Source of the DNA: Actinomycetota bacterium
GTDB lineage: Bacteria; Actinomycetota; Acidimicrobiia; Acidimicrobiales; Aldehydirespiratoraceae
Length of the DNA stretch: 5,650 nucleotides
Direction: 5' to 3'
Assembly (NCBI GenBank): GCA_012271125.1
Contig: JAAXHB010000251.1
Location: 1 to 5,650, forward strand
The notes below the pieces were generated by a model. The model had not been told where the DNA came from and searched no databases. It saw nothing but the letters and a program-made list of their open reading frames with translations. Below are positions 1 to 4,655 of the stretch, piece after piece; the first letter of the stretch is position 1; each line of letters begins with the position of its first letter. Position numbers and translations under genes: made by a program.

Positions 1-279
1 CTCTACAAGGGCGACATCCTGCCCTATCGAATCGCATCTGAAGACAAGGCAACCCGCGAGGCAGCCATGGCAGCCGGTGCCACCGCCGGACCGAGCTCAG
101 ACGCCACTGGACAGATCGTGTCATCCACAGGTGCTCGCCGTGACTACGACGAAGAGCCCGCACCTCTCGTCGGACTCGCCGACCCAGAGTTCGAGAAACT
201 GCTCGACGAAGAAGCCGCCATCGAAGCCTCCACCCGTGACTCAACCGAGACGCCGCACTTCCGCCCAGGAGACGACTGA
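1..279 (+). CDS. rpsC: 30S ribosomal protein uS3 (S3), 3' part only
   Basis: This is the C-terminal 92 residues of uS3; the gene begins upstream of the window. uS3 sits on the head of the 30S subunit near the mRNA entry channel. The fragment opens with LYKGDILPYR, which matches the end of the conserved uS3 C-terminal domain (VWIYKGD/E in most bacteria). About 87 residues follow, far beyond the short tail of Escherichia coli uS3. Long uS3 tails are known in actinobacteria. The tail is Ala-rich and then acidic, with YDEE, FEKLLDEEAAIEA and a GDD terminus. It ends at TGA 277-279, two bases before the rplP start. Identity rests on the motif plus the position just before rplP; the tail itself has no recognisable domain. 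Confidence 0.93.
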   Translation, partial: LYKGDILPYRIASEDKATREAAMAAGATAGPSSDATGQIVSSTGARRDYDEEPAPLVGLADPEFEKLLDEEAAIEASTRDSTETPHFRPGDD

Positions 280-281
280 TC

Positions 282-698
282 ATGTTGATGCCACGCAAAA
301 TCGCGCACCGCAAACACCACCGCGGCCGCACCAAAGGCGTCTCCAAAGGACGCACCGAGGTCGTCCAAGGCGACTACGGCATCCAAGCGCTCGGCCCGGG
401 CTGGGTCACCGCTCGCCAGATCGAAGCCGCCCGTGTAGCCATGACCCGCCACATCAAACGCGGCGGCAAAGTCTGGATCAATATTTTCCCCGACAAACCC
501 GTCACACAAAAACCCGCCGAAACCCGCATGGGATCGGGCAAAGGCAACCCCGAAAAATGGGTCGCAGTAGTGCGCCCCGGCCGCATCCTGTTCGAACTCT
601 CCTACCACGACGAACAAATCGCCCGCGAAGCAATCAACCGCGCAATCCAAAAACTGCCGATGAAAGCCCGCTTCGTGGTCCGCAGGGAGGGCTTCTAA
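282..698 (+). CDS. rplP: 50S ribosomal protein uL16 (L16)
   Basis: uL16 is a 138-residue late-assembling protein of the 50S central protuberance, close to the A site of the peptidyl transferase centre. The start MLMPRKIAHRKHHRGR is the family's usual N-terminus. The conserved loop with RMGSGKG and the following WVAVVRPGRILFE are present, as is the end KLPMKARFVVRR. Length is normal for the family (about 137-140). ATG 282 is chosen over ATG 288 because of the canonical MLMPR start and an AGGAGA at 267-272, nine bases upstream and inside the rpsC 3' end. The stop TAA shares one base with the rpmC ATG (TAATG), so the two are probably translationally coupled. Nothing appears truncated or odd. Confidence 0.98.
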   Translation: MLMPRKIAHRKHHRGRTKGVSKGRTEVVQGDYGIQALGPGWVTARQIEAARVAMTRHIKRGGKVWINIFPDKPVTQKPAETRMGSGKGNPEKWVAVVRPGRILFELSYHDEQIAREAINRAIQKLPMKARFVVRREGF

Positions 699-1096
699 TG
701 GCACGCGCCAAGTCCGTCACCGACATGGGCGACATGGACCTCCTCGAGGCACTCGGCACCGCCCGCCAGGACTTGTTCAACCTGCGCTTTCAGTTTGCGA
801 CGGGTCAACTCGATGACTCTTCAAGCCTCAGCAAGGCACGCCGAAATGTGGCACGCCTGATGACCGAGCTTCGGGTCCGAGACATCGAGGCAACCGAAGA
901 TGCCATCGCCGAAGCTGTTGCCGCTGGTGCTGCCGCTGACAATGCCGATGACGCTGCTGATGGCTTCGACGCCGCGAACGCTGACGACAACGATGACGCT
1001 GCTGATGACTTCGACGCCGCGAGCATCGAAGCTGATGATGACGACGACGCTGATAGGGACGATGTTGATGACGACGATAAGAACGACGACAACTAG
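698..1096 (+). CDS. rpmC: 50S ribosomal protein uL29 (L29) with long Asp-rich C-terminal tail
   Basis: uL29 is a small two-helix protein near the polypeptide exit tunnel, next to uL23, where nascent-chain factors dock. Residues 1-67 hold a normal uL29, with LFNLRFQFATGQLDD and ARRNVARLMTELRVRD as recognisable helices. The usual length is about 65-75 residues, but this protein has 132. Residues 71-132 contain 26 Asp and 2 Glu against only 2 basic residues, and end in runs of Asp. Residues 80-94 and 95-109 are a 15-residue tandem duplication. The start ATG 698 overlaps the rplP TAA and has a strong AGGGAGGG at 684-691. An open frame continues upstream of 698, but it is out of frame with rplP and is not coding. 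The stop is TAG, and rpsQ follows in the same frame. The tail is probably disordered; its function is unknown. Confidence 0.95.
   Translation: MARAKSVTDMGDMDLLEALGTARQDLFNLRFQFATGQLDDSSSLSKARRNVARLMTELRVRDIEATEDAIAEAVAAGAAADNADDAADGFDAANADDNDDAADDFDAASIEADDDDDADRDDVDDDDKNDDN
935..1024 (+). repeat. 45-bp in-frame tandem duplication in the uL29 acidic tail
   Basis: Two adjacent 45-base units (935-979 and 980-1024) agree at 39 of 45 positions. The inner 31 bases (947-977 and 992-1022) differ at one position only. They encode ADNADDAADGFDAAN and ADDNDDAADDFDAAS, so the repeat is a whole number of codons and keeps the acidic character. A weaker third echo (GCTGATGATGACGAC) starts at 1030. Near identity in an otherwise old gene cluster suggests recent slippage or unequal crossing-over. 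Confidence 0.9.
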
Positions 1097-1101
1097 GAGA
1101 G
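1095..1101 (+). promoter_or_regulatory. Shine-Dalgarno site for rpsQ
   Basis: AGGAGAG overlaps the rpmC stop codon TAG (1094-1096). Two in-frame GTG codons follow, at 1103 and 1109. From the AGGAG core there are only three bases to GTG 1103 but nine to GTG 1109, so the site favours 1109 as the rpsQ start. Confidence 0.7.
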
Positions 1102-1108
1102 TGTGAAG

Positions 1109-1702
1109 GTGTTTCGCAAAAAGAAAAAAGAAGAAGCAACAGAGACCGTTACTGAGACGGCGACCGCCGACGTTGTCGAGGAGGTTGTTATCGAGGATGT
1201 CGCCGCTGATGACGTTGTCGTCGACGACGTCATCGACACTGCCGCGCCTGAAGAGATTGCCCCAGAAGAAGTCGTCACAGAAGAAGTTGTTACAGAAGAA
1301 GTTGTCGCAGATGCCGTCACCGAGACAGCGCCTGTCGCCGCAGACGTTGTCGTCGAAACACCCGCAGCAGATGTCGTTACCGAACCCATCACCGAAACAA
1401 CCCCAACAACCCCGACCCCAACTCCGCAAGAACCCGCCCACATCAGCTCCCGTCCCAACATTCGCAAAATCCGCGAAGGCATCGTCGTGTCCAACAAAAT
1501 GGACAAGACCGCCGTCGTTTCCACCACCGACCGAGTCCGCCACCGCCGTTACGCCAAGACCGTGGTGCGCACCTCCAAGCTGTTCGTACACGACGCCAAC
1601 AACGATCTCGGCATCGGCGACAGAGTCCAAGTCGCCGAAACTCGCCCAATGTCAAAGAGCAAGCGCTGGCGTCTGGTGAAGGTGCTTGAGCGAGCTCAAT
1701 GA
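1109..1702 (+). CDS. rpsQ: 30S ribosomal protein uS17 (S17) with long acidic N-terminal extension
   Basis: uS17 is a primary 16S rRNA-binding protein of the 30S body. The last 83 residues, from RPNIRKIREGIVVS to the end, form a complete uS17 OB-fold core. They include MDKTAVV, the region around RRYAKTVVRTSK, and the signature GDRVQVAETRPMSKSKRWRL. Before it lies an extension of about 114 residues: a basic start (FRKKKK), then Glu, Val, Thr, Ala and Asp, almost no Lys or Arg, and a Thr-Pro-rich hinge (PTTPTPTPQEP). Typical uS17 is 80-95 residues. Mycobacterial uS17 also has an N-terminal extension, but from memory it is Ala/Lys-rich. GTG 1109 is chosen for Shine-Dalgarno spacing; GTG 1103 would add two residues. 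The stop TGA overlaps the rplN ATG (ATGA). No alternative start with a good ribosome site was seen just before the core. Confidence 0.94.
   Translation: MFRKKKKEEATETVTETATADVVEEVVIEDVAADDVVVDDVIDTAAPEEIAPEEVVTEEVVTEEVVADAVTETAPVAADVVVETPAADVVTEPITETTPTTPTPTPQEPAHISSRPNIRKIREGIVVSNKMDKTAVVSTTDRVRHRRYAKTVVRTSKLFVHDANNDLGIGDRVQVAETRPMSKSKRWRLVKVLERAQ
1250..1309 (+). repeat. 15-bp tandem repeats in the uS17 extension
   Basis: Four consecutive 15-base units encode EEIAP, EEVVT, EEVVT and EEVVA. The last three units (1265-1279, 1280-1294, 1295-1309) share the pattern GAAGAAGTYGTYRCA and differ only at third codon positions and in the final codon. The first unit (1250-1264) is more diverged. The repeat is in frame with rpsQ and lies inside its acidic N-terminal extension. 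Confidence 0.85.
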
Positions 1703-2067
1703 TCCAGCAGGAAACCCGGCTACGGGTGGCGGACAACTCCGGCGCGAAAGAGGTGCTGTGCATCAAGGTGCTCGGCGGCTCGCGCCGTCGTTACGCCTCG
1801 ATTGGTGACGTCTTCGTGGCGACCGTCAAAGACGCCATCCCCGGTGCCGCAGTGCGCAAGGGCGACGTGGTGCGCTGCGTGGTCGTGCGCACCCGCAAAG
1901 AAAAGCGACGCACCGACGGCAGCTACATTCGCTTTGACGAAAACGCCGCCGTGCTGATCGACAACAACCTTCAACCACGAGGCACCCGCATCTTCGGCCC
2001 GGTCGGGCGGGAGCTGCGCGACAAGCGCTTCATGCGCATCGTGTCACTCGCCCCGGAGGTGCTCTAG
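1699..2067 (+). CDS. rplN: 50S ribosomal protein uL14 (L14)
   Basis: uL14 lies on the subunit interface of the 50S, contacts 16S rRNA helix 14 in the 70S bridge region, and is the docking site of the silencing factor RsfS in bacteria. The protein has 122 residues, exactly the family length. It begins MIQQETRLRVADNSGAKE and contains LCIKVLGGSRRRYASIGD, the RKGDVVRCVVVRT strand and the end FMRIVSLAPEVL, all typical. The ATG overlaps the rpsQ TGA as ATGA and no strong Shine-Dalgarno sits at good distance, so translation is probably coupled to rpsQ. In E. coli this gene opens a separate spc operon behind its own promoter; here no intergenic space is left for one. It abuts rplX with no gap. Confidence 0.99.
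   Translation: MIQQETRLRVADNSGAKEVLCIKVLGGSRRRYASIGDVFVATVKDAIPGAAVRKGDVVRCVVVRTRKEKRRTDGSYIRFDENAAVLIDNNLQPRGTRIFGPVGRELRDKRFMRIVSLAPEVL
2055..2060 (+). promoter_or_regulatory. Shine-Dalgarno site for rplX
   Basis: GGAGGT lies within the last codons of rplN, seven bases before ATG 2068. It is the reason to accept the longer uL24 start rather than the internal ATG at 2149. Confidence 0.75.
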
Positions 2068-2457
2068 ATGGCTTACAAGGCGAGTTCCAAAAAGGCGAGC
2101 ACAAAAAAGCAGCGTCTGCGCTCGCAGCGTTCCAAGCAGGGGCGCAAGATGAAAATCATCAAGGGCGACAGGGTCATTGTGCTAACCGGCAAAGACGCCG
2201 GCGTGACCGGTGCCGTCGAGCGGGTCATCCCCGAAGCGGGTCGGATCATCGTCGAAGGCGTCAATGTCCAGAGCCGTCATCAACGCCCGACTCAGCAGGT
2301 TCAACAAGGCGGAATCATCGACAAGACCATGCCGATTGACGCCTCCAACGTCGCCGTCTTGAGTCCGACCGACGGCAAGCCAACCAAAGTCGCTTACCGC
2401 TTCGACACCGACGGCAAAAAGGTGCGCATTTGTCGACGAACAGGAGCAGACCTGTGA
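2068..2457 (+). CDS. rplX: 50S ribosomal protein uL24 (L24) with basic N-terminal extension
   Basis: uL24 is an assembly-initiating protein that binds the 5' end of 23S rRNA and later sits near the exit tunnel. The KOW motif is clear at residues 28-60 (MKIIKGDRVIVLTGKDAG, then GAVERVIPEAGRIIVEGVNV). QGGIIDKTMPIDASNVAV and VRICRRTG follow as in other bacterial uL24. The core from M28 is 102 residues, the normal length. Residues 1-27 are an addition with 11 Lys/Arg and no acidic residue, rich in Ser and Gln, suited to rRNA contact. ATG 2068 directly follows the rplN stop and has a strong GGAGGT. ATG 2149 (M28) also has an upstream AGGGG, so a second, shorter product is possible. The TGA stop overlaps the rplE GTG. 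Confidence 0.97.
   Translation: MAYKASSKKASTKKQRLRSQRSKQGRKMKIIKGDRVIVLTGKDAGVTGAVERVIPEAGRIIVEGVNVQSRHQRPTQQVQQGGIIDKTMPIDASNVAVLSPTDGKPTKVAYRFDTDGKKVRICRRTGADL
2442..2446 (+). promoter_or_regulatory. Shine-Dalgarno site for rplE
   Basis: AGGAG inside the rplX 3' end lies seven bases before GTG 2454. It fixes GTG 2454 as the uL5 start, rather than the in-frame TTG at 2430 that would lie before the ribosome site. Confidence 0.75.
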
Positions 2458-3035
2458 GCCCCGCCTCCGCTGCTGCTGCCACCGACAACGGCTACAGGCC
2501 ACGCCTGCGTCGACTTTATGACGACGAGATCCGCGCTGCTCTCAAAGACCAGCTTGGCCTCGACAACATCATGATGGTGCCACGCCTCGACAAAATCGCC
2601 CTCAACATGGGCGTCGGCGAAGCCATCGCCAAGGCCAGCGCCCTCGAAGGTGCCGTAGCGGACATGTCAACCATCTCCGGACAAAAACCCGTCGTCACCC
2701 GCGCCAAGAAATCCTTAGCGAGCTTCAAGGTGCGCACCGGCAACGCCATCGGTTGTCGAGTCACCTTGCGAGGCGACCGTATGTATGAGTTCTTCGACCG
2801 CCTGGTGTCGCTTGCCATTCCGCGTATTCGTGACTTCCGAGGCTTGTCGCCCAAGTCATTTGACGGCTCAGGCAACTATTCGCTAGGCATCCAAGAGCAG
2901 CTGATCTTTCCCGAAATCGACTACGACGCTATTGACGCAGTCCGAGGGATGGACGTAACAATCGTGACCACAGCAAAAACCGACGCCGAAGGCAAAGCCT
3001 TGCTCGATGCGTTCGGTTTTCCGTTCAGGCGCTAG
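2454..3035 (+). CDS. rplE: 50S ribosomal protein uL5 (L5)
   Basis: uL5 binds 5S rRNA in the central protuberance together with uL18 and contacts the P-site tRNA and the 30S head. The protein has 193 residues, slightly longer than E. coli uL5 (179) because of a short Ala-rich N-terminus. Family motifs are all visible: VPRLDKIALNMGVGEA, ISGQKPVVTRAKKSLASFKVR, IGCRVTLRGDRMYEFFDRL, IPRIRDFRGL, GNYSLGIQEQLIFPEI and MDVTIVTTAKTDAEGKALLDAFGFPF. The GTG start overlaps the rplX stop as GTGA and has AGGAG seven bases upstream. The gene ends in TAG and is followed by a 41-base gap before rpsZ. The cognate 5S partner uL18 is encoded further down. Confidence 0.98.
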   Translation: MSPASAAAATDNGYRPRLRRLYDDEIRAALKDQLGLDNIMMVPRLDKIALNMGVGEAIAKASALEGAVADMSTISGQKPVVTRAKKSLASFKVRTGNAIGCRVTLRGDRMYEFFDRLVSLAIPRIRDFRGLSPKSFDGSGNYSLGIQEQLIFPEIDYDAIDAVRGMDVTIVTTAKTDAEGKALLDAFGFPFRR

Positions 3036-3076
3036 CCGCCAACCGACACCGAACCGACCCAAACCAGGAAGGGCAG

Positions 3077-3262
3077 ATGGCAAAAAAAGCGTTAATCGAA
3101 AAGCAACAACGCAAGCCGAAATACACATCGCAGGCCTACACACGTTGTCGGCGATGCGGCCGACCGCGCTCGGTCTACAAGAAGTTCGGCCTATGTCGAA
3201 TCTGCCTGCGCGACCTTGCCCACGCCGGCGACCTGCCCGGCGTTAAGAAGGCGAGTTGGTGA
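3077..3262 (+). CDS. rpsZ: 30S ribosomal protein uS14, zinc-binding short form
   Basis: uS14 is a late-assembling 30S head protein that contacts 16S rRNA near uS3 and uS10. This is the 61-residue, zinc-dependent (C+) type: the four zinc ligands are C24, C27, C40 and C43 in CRRC and CRIC. The end LPGVKKASW is diagnostic of this form. Longer zinc-free paralogues replace this protein under zinc limitation in many actinobacteria, but none is in this window. The ATG has a purine-rich AGGAAGGG at 3066-3073, only three bases off. The preceding gap (3036-3076) contains no T at all and shows no obvious structure. rpsH starts four bases after the stop. The symbol rpsN is also used for this gene. Confidence 0.97.
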   Translation: MAKKALIEKQQRKPKYTSQAYTRCRRCGRPRSVYKKFGLCRICLRDLAHAGDLPGVKKASW

Positions 3263-3266
3263 ACCT

Positions 3267-3671
3267 ATGGCAATGACAGACCCAATCGCAGACATGTTGA
3301 CCCGCATCCGCAACGCCAACGTGGTGATGCACGACGAGGTGTCCATGCCGTCGTCAAAGCAAAAACGCGCCCTAGCGGAGCTATTGATGCGTGAGGGCTA
3401 CATCACCTCGTACTCAGAAAACGACAACGACCCGCGCCCCGGCAAAACGCTGGTTATCGAGATGAAGTACTCCGACGAACGAGACCGAGTCATCTCCGGC
3501 CTCAAGCGGATTTCCAAGCCAGGATTGCGCATTTACTGCCAATGCGACGAGGTTCCTCGCGTTCAGGGAGGTCTCGGCCTAGCGGTGCTGTCAACAAGCA
3601 AGGGTTTGATGAGCGACCGTGAAGCACGACGCAACCGCACCGGCGGCGAAGTGCTTTGCTTCGTTTGGTAG
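3267..3671 (+). CDS. rpsH: 30S ribosomal protein uS8 (S8)
   Basis: uS8 is a primary binder of 16S rRNA helix 21 in the central domain and, in E. coli, the translational repressor of the spc operon. The protein has 134 residues, the normal length. It begins MAMTDPIADMLTRIRNA and ends STSKGLMSDREARRNRTGG followed by EVLCFVW, which is the family signature. ATG 3267 is preferred because related proteins start with one or two residues before MTDPIADM; ATG 3273 would remove two residues. An in-frame region extends upstream to 3216 but lies within rpsZ. The ribosome site is weak (GGTGA at 3258-3262), which suggests coupling to rpsZ. The loop carries YSENDNDPRPGKTL, a mild family variation. I saw no hairpin resembling the E. 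coli uS8 operator near rplE. Confidence 0.98.
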   Translation: MAMTDPIADMLTRIRNANVVMHDEVSMPSSKQKRALAELLMREGYITSYSENDNDPRPGKTLVIEMKYSDERDRVISGLKRISKPGLRIYCQCDEVPRVQGGLGLAVLSTSKGLMSDREARRNRTGGEVLCFVW

Positions 3672-3705
3672 TTGACTAGAACGCTTAGGACAAGGAATAA
3701 CGACA

Positions 3706-3715
3706 GGGAGGTGAT
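3706..3715 (+). promoter_or_regulatory. Extended Shine-Dalgarno site for rplF
   Basis: GGGAGGTGAT matches nine of ten bases of the full anti-Shine-Dalgarno complement (AGGAGGTGAT). Its GGAGG core is eight bases before ATG 3720. It is the strongest ribosome site in the window and stands in the longest intergenic gap (3672-3719), consistent with independent translation initiation at rplF instead of coupling to rpsH. Confidence 0.85.
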
Positions 3716-3719
3716 GTAA

Positions 3720-4262
3720 ATGAGTCGAGTAGGTAAGGCACCGGTGGTGCTGCCATCCGGTGTGTCAGTTGAAATCTCAGGGCAAAGCATCACCGTGACC
3801 GGCCCCAAGGGCAGCCGCCAACGTGATCTGCCCGCCGAGATCAGCGCACGTCAGCAAGAGCAGTTTGTTTATATAGAACGTGCCGACGACACCGCACAGA
3901 ACAAGGCGCTTCACGGCTTGACCCGTTCGTTGGTTAACAACATGGTTATAGGCGTCAGCGAAGGTTTCGAAAAAGACTTGCGCATTCACGGTGTCGGCTA
4001 CCGAGCTCGGCTGGTATCGCCAAGCAAGATCGAGATGGCGCTGGGCTTTAGCCACGTGGTGAACGTCAGCGCCCCCGAAGGCATCGAGTTCGAAGTGCCC
4101 CAGCCGACCCAAATCCTCGTCAAGGGCATCGACAAGCAACTCGTTGGTCAGGTCGCCGCTGATATTCGCCGCTGGCGCAAGCCCGAGCCTTACAAGGGCA
4201 AGGGCATTCGTTATTCCGATGAGCGTGTCCGCCGCAAGGCCGGCAAGGCCGCCAAGAAGTAA
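3720..4262 (+). CDS. rplF: 50S ribosomal protein uL6 (L6)
   Basis: uL6 is a two-domain protein at the base of the L7/L12 stalk near the sarcin-ricin loop and the factor-binding site. The protein has 180 residues, the usual length. It begins MSRVGKAPVVLPSGV; the first domain includes ITVTGPKGS and ALHGLTRSLVNNMVIGVSEG. The second includes LRIHGVGYRA, MALGFSH, GIDKQLVGQVAADIR and the C-terminal signature RKPEPYKGKGIRYSDE, followed by a Lys/Ala-rich end. The start is fixed by the near-perfect ribosome site at 3706-3715. It is preceded by a 48-base gap and followed by a 27-base gap before the favoured rplR start. No defect is visible. Confidence 0.99.
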   Translation: MSRVGKAPVVLPSGVSVEISGQSITVTGPKGSRQRDLPAEISARQQEQFVYIERADDTAQNKALHGLTRSLVNNMVIGVSEGFEKDLRIHGVGYRARLVSPSKIEMALGFSHVVNVSAPEGIEFEVPQPTQILVKGIDKQLVGQVAADIRRWRKPEPYKGKGIRYSDERVRRKAGKAAKK

Positions 4263-4289
4263 TTGGCAAGAAGTAGGTATCGCAGAGCA

Positions 4290-4655
4290 ATGACTGATCC
4301 TTCCGCACATCGCCGCATCATGCGCGTCCGTCGCCATCGTCGCATCCGTAAGAACCTCACCGGTTCGGGTGTCCGACCTCGTCTGTCTGTGTTTCGCTCA
4401 AGCAAACACATTTCCGCGCAGCTCATCGACGACACCCGCGGCGTCACCATCGCCTCAGCATCCACCCTCGAAGGTGACATGCGCAAAAAAGGAGGCGGCA
4501 ACGTTGACGCTGCGGAAAAAGTTGGCGGGCTCATCGCCGAGCGTGCTAAAGCACAGGGCATAACCCAAGTGGTTTTCGACAGGGGCGGCTACCGCTATCA
4601 CGGACGAGTGGCGGCTCTCGCTGACGCCGCCCGCACAGCAGGTCTGGAGTTTTAA
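4290..4655 (+). CDS. rplR: 50S ribosomal protein uL18 (L18)
   Basis: uL18 carries 5S rRNA into the 50S subunit with uL5. From ATG 4290 the protein has 121 residues, the normal size. It has a basic N-terminus (RRIMRVRRHRRIRKNLTGSG), then RPRLSVFRSSKHISAQLIDD and TIASASTLE. The C-terminal part is QGITQVVFDRGGYRYHGRV with ALADAARTAGLEF, the canonical ending. An in-frame TTG at 4263 would add nine basic residues, but it has no ribosome site and begins right after the rplF stop; AGGT at 4275-4278 serves ATG 4290 instead, at somewhat long spacing. The stop TAA shares a base with the rpsE ATG (TAATG). Confidence 0.97.
   Translation: MTDPSAHRRIMRVRRHRRIRKNLTGSGVRPRLSVFRSSKHISAQLIDDTRGVTIASASTLEGDMRKKGGGNVDAAEKVGGLIAERAKAQGITQVVFDRGGYRYHGRVAALADAARTAGLEF

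Noticed and set aside
77..697. In-frame upstream extension of rpmC, making a 339-codon open frame
   Set aside because: The upstream part is the +1 frame of rpsC and rplP, with Pro/Arg/Gln/His-rich nonsense composition. A strong ribosome site and the TAATG overlap place the true start at 698.
144..704. A 186-codon minus-strand open frame opposite rpsC/rplP
   Set aside because: It overlaps conserved rplP fully, shows no recognisable motif, and fits a shadow frame in G+C-rich coding DNA.
821..1630. A long open frame on the minus strand (269 codons) opposite rpmC/rpsQ
   Set aside because: Its translation is low-complexity and mirrors the acidic repeat region. Codons such as GAC, GTC and GCC rarely give stops in the antisense frame. 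It covers parts of two well-supported genes and has no family motif.
2441..2600. A possible uS8 autoregulatory operator near the rplE start, as in E. coli
   Set aside because: I could not find a helix-21-like hairpin by eye, and the E. coli mechanism is not established for this lineage.
3036..3076. A 41-base gap before rpsZ without any T and with CCGA-like repeats
   Set aside because: It has no hairpin, promoter or terminator signal that I can see. It is probably just an unstructured spacer with a ribosome site.
4253..4275. A 9-base direct repeat CAAGAAGTA (4253-4261 and 4267-4275) around the rplF stop
   Set aside because: It may be a trace of slippage that produced the gap before rplR, but it is short and the Lys-rich uL6 end makes chance likely.
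3777..4337. A 186-codon minus-strand open frame opposite rplF
   Set aside because: It lies across the complete uL6 gene and has no recognised motif, so it is a shadow frame.
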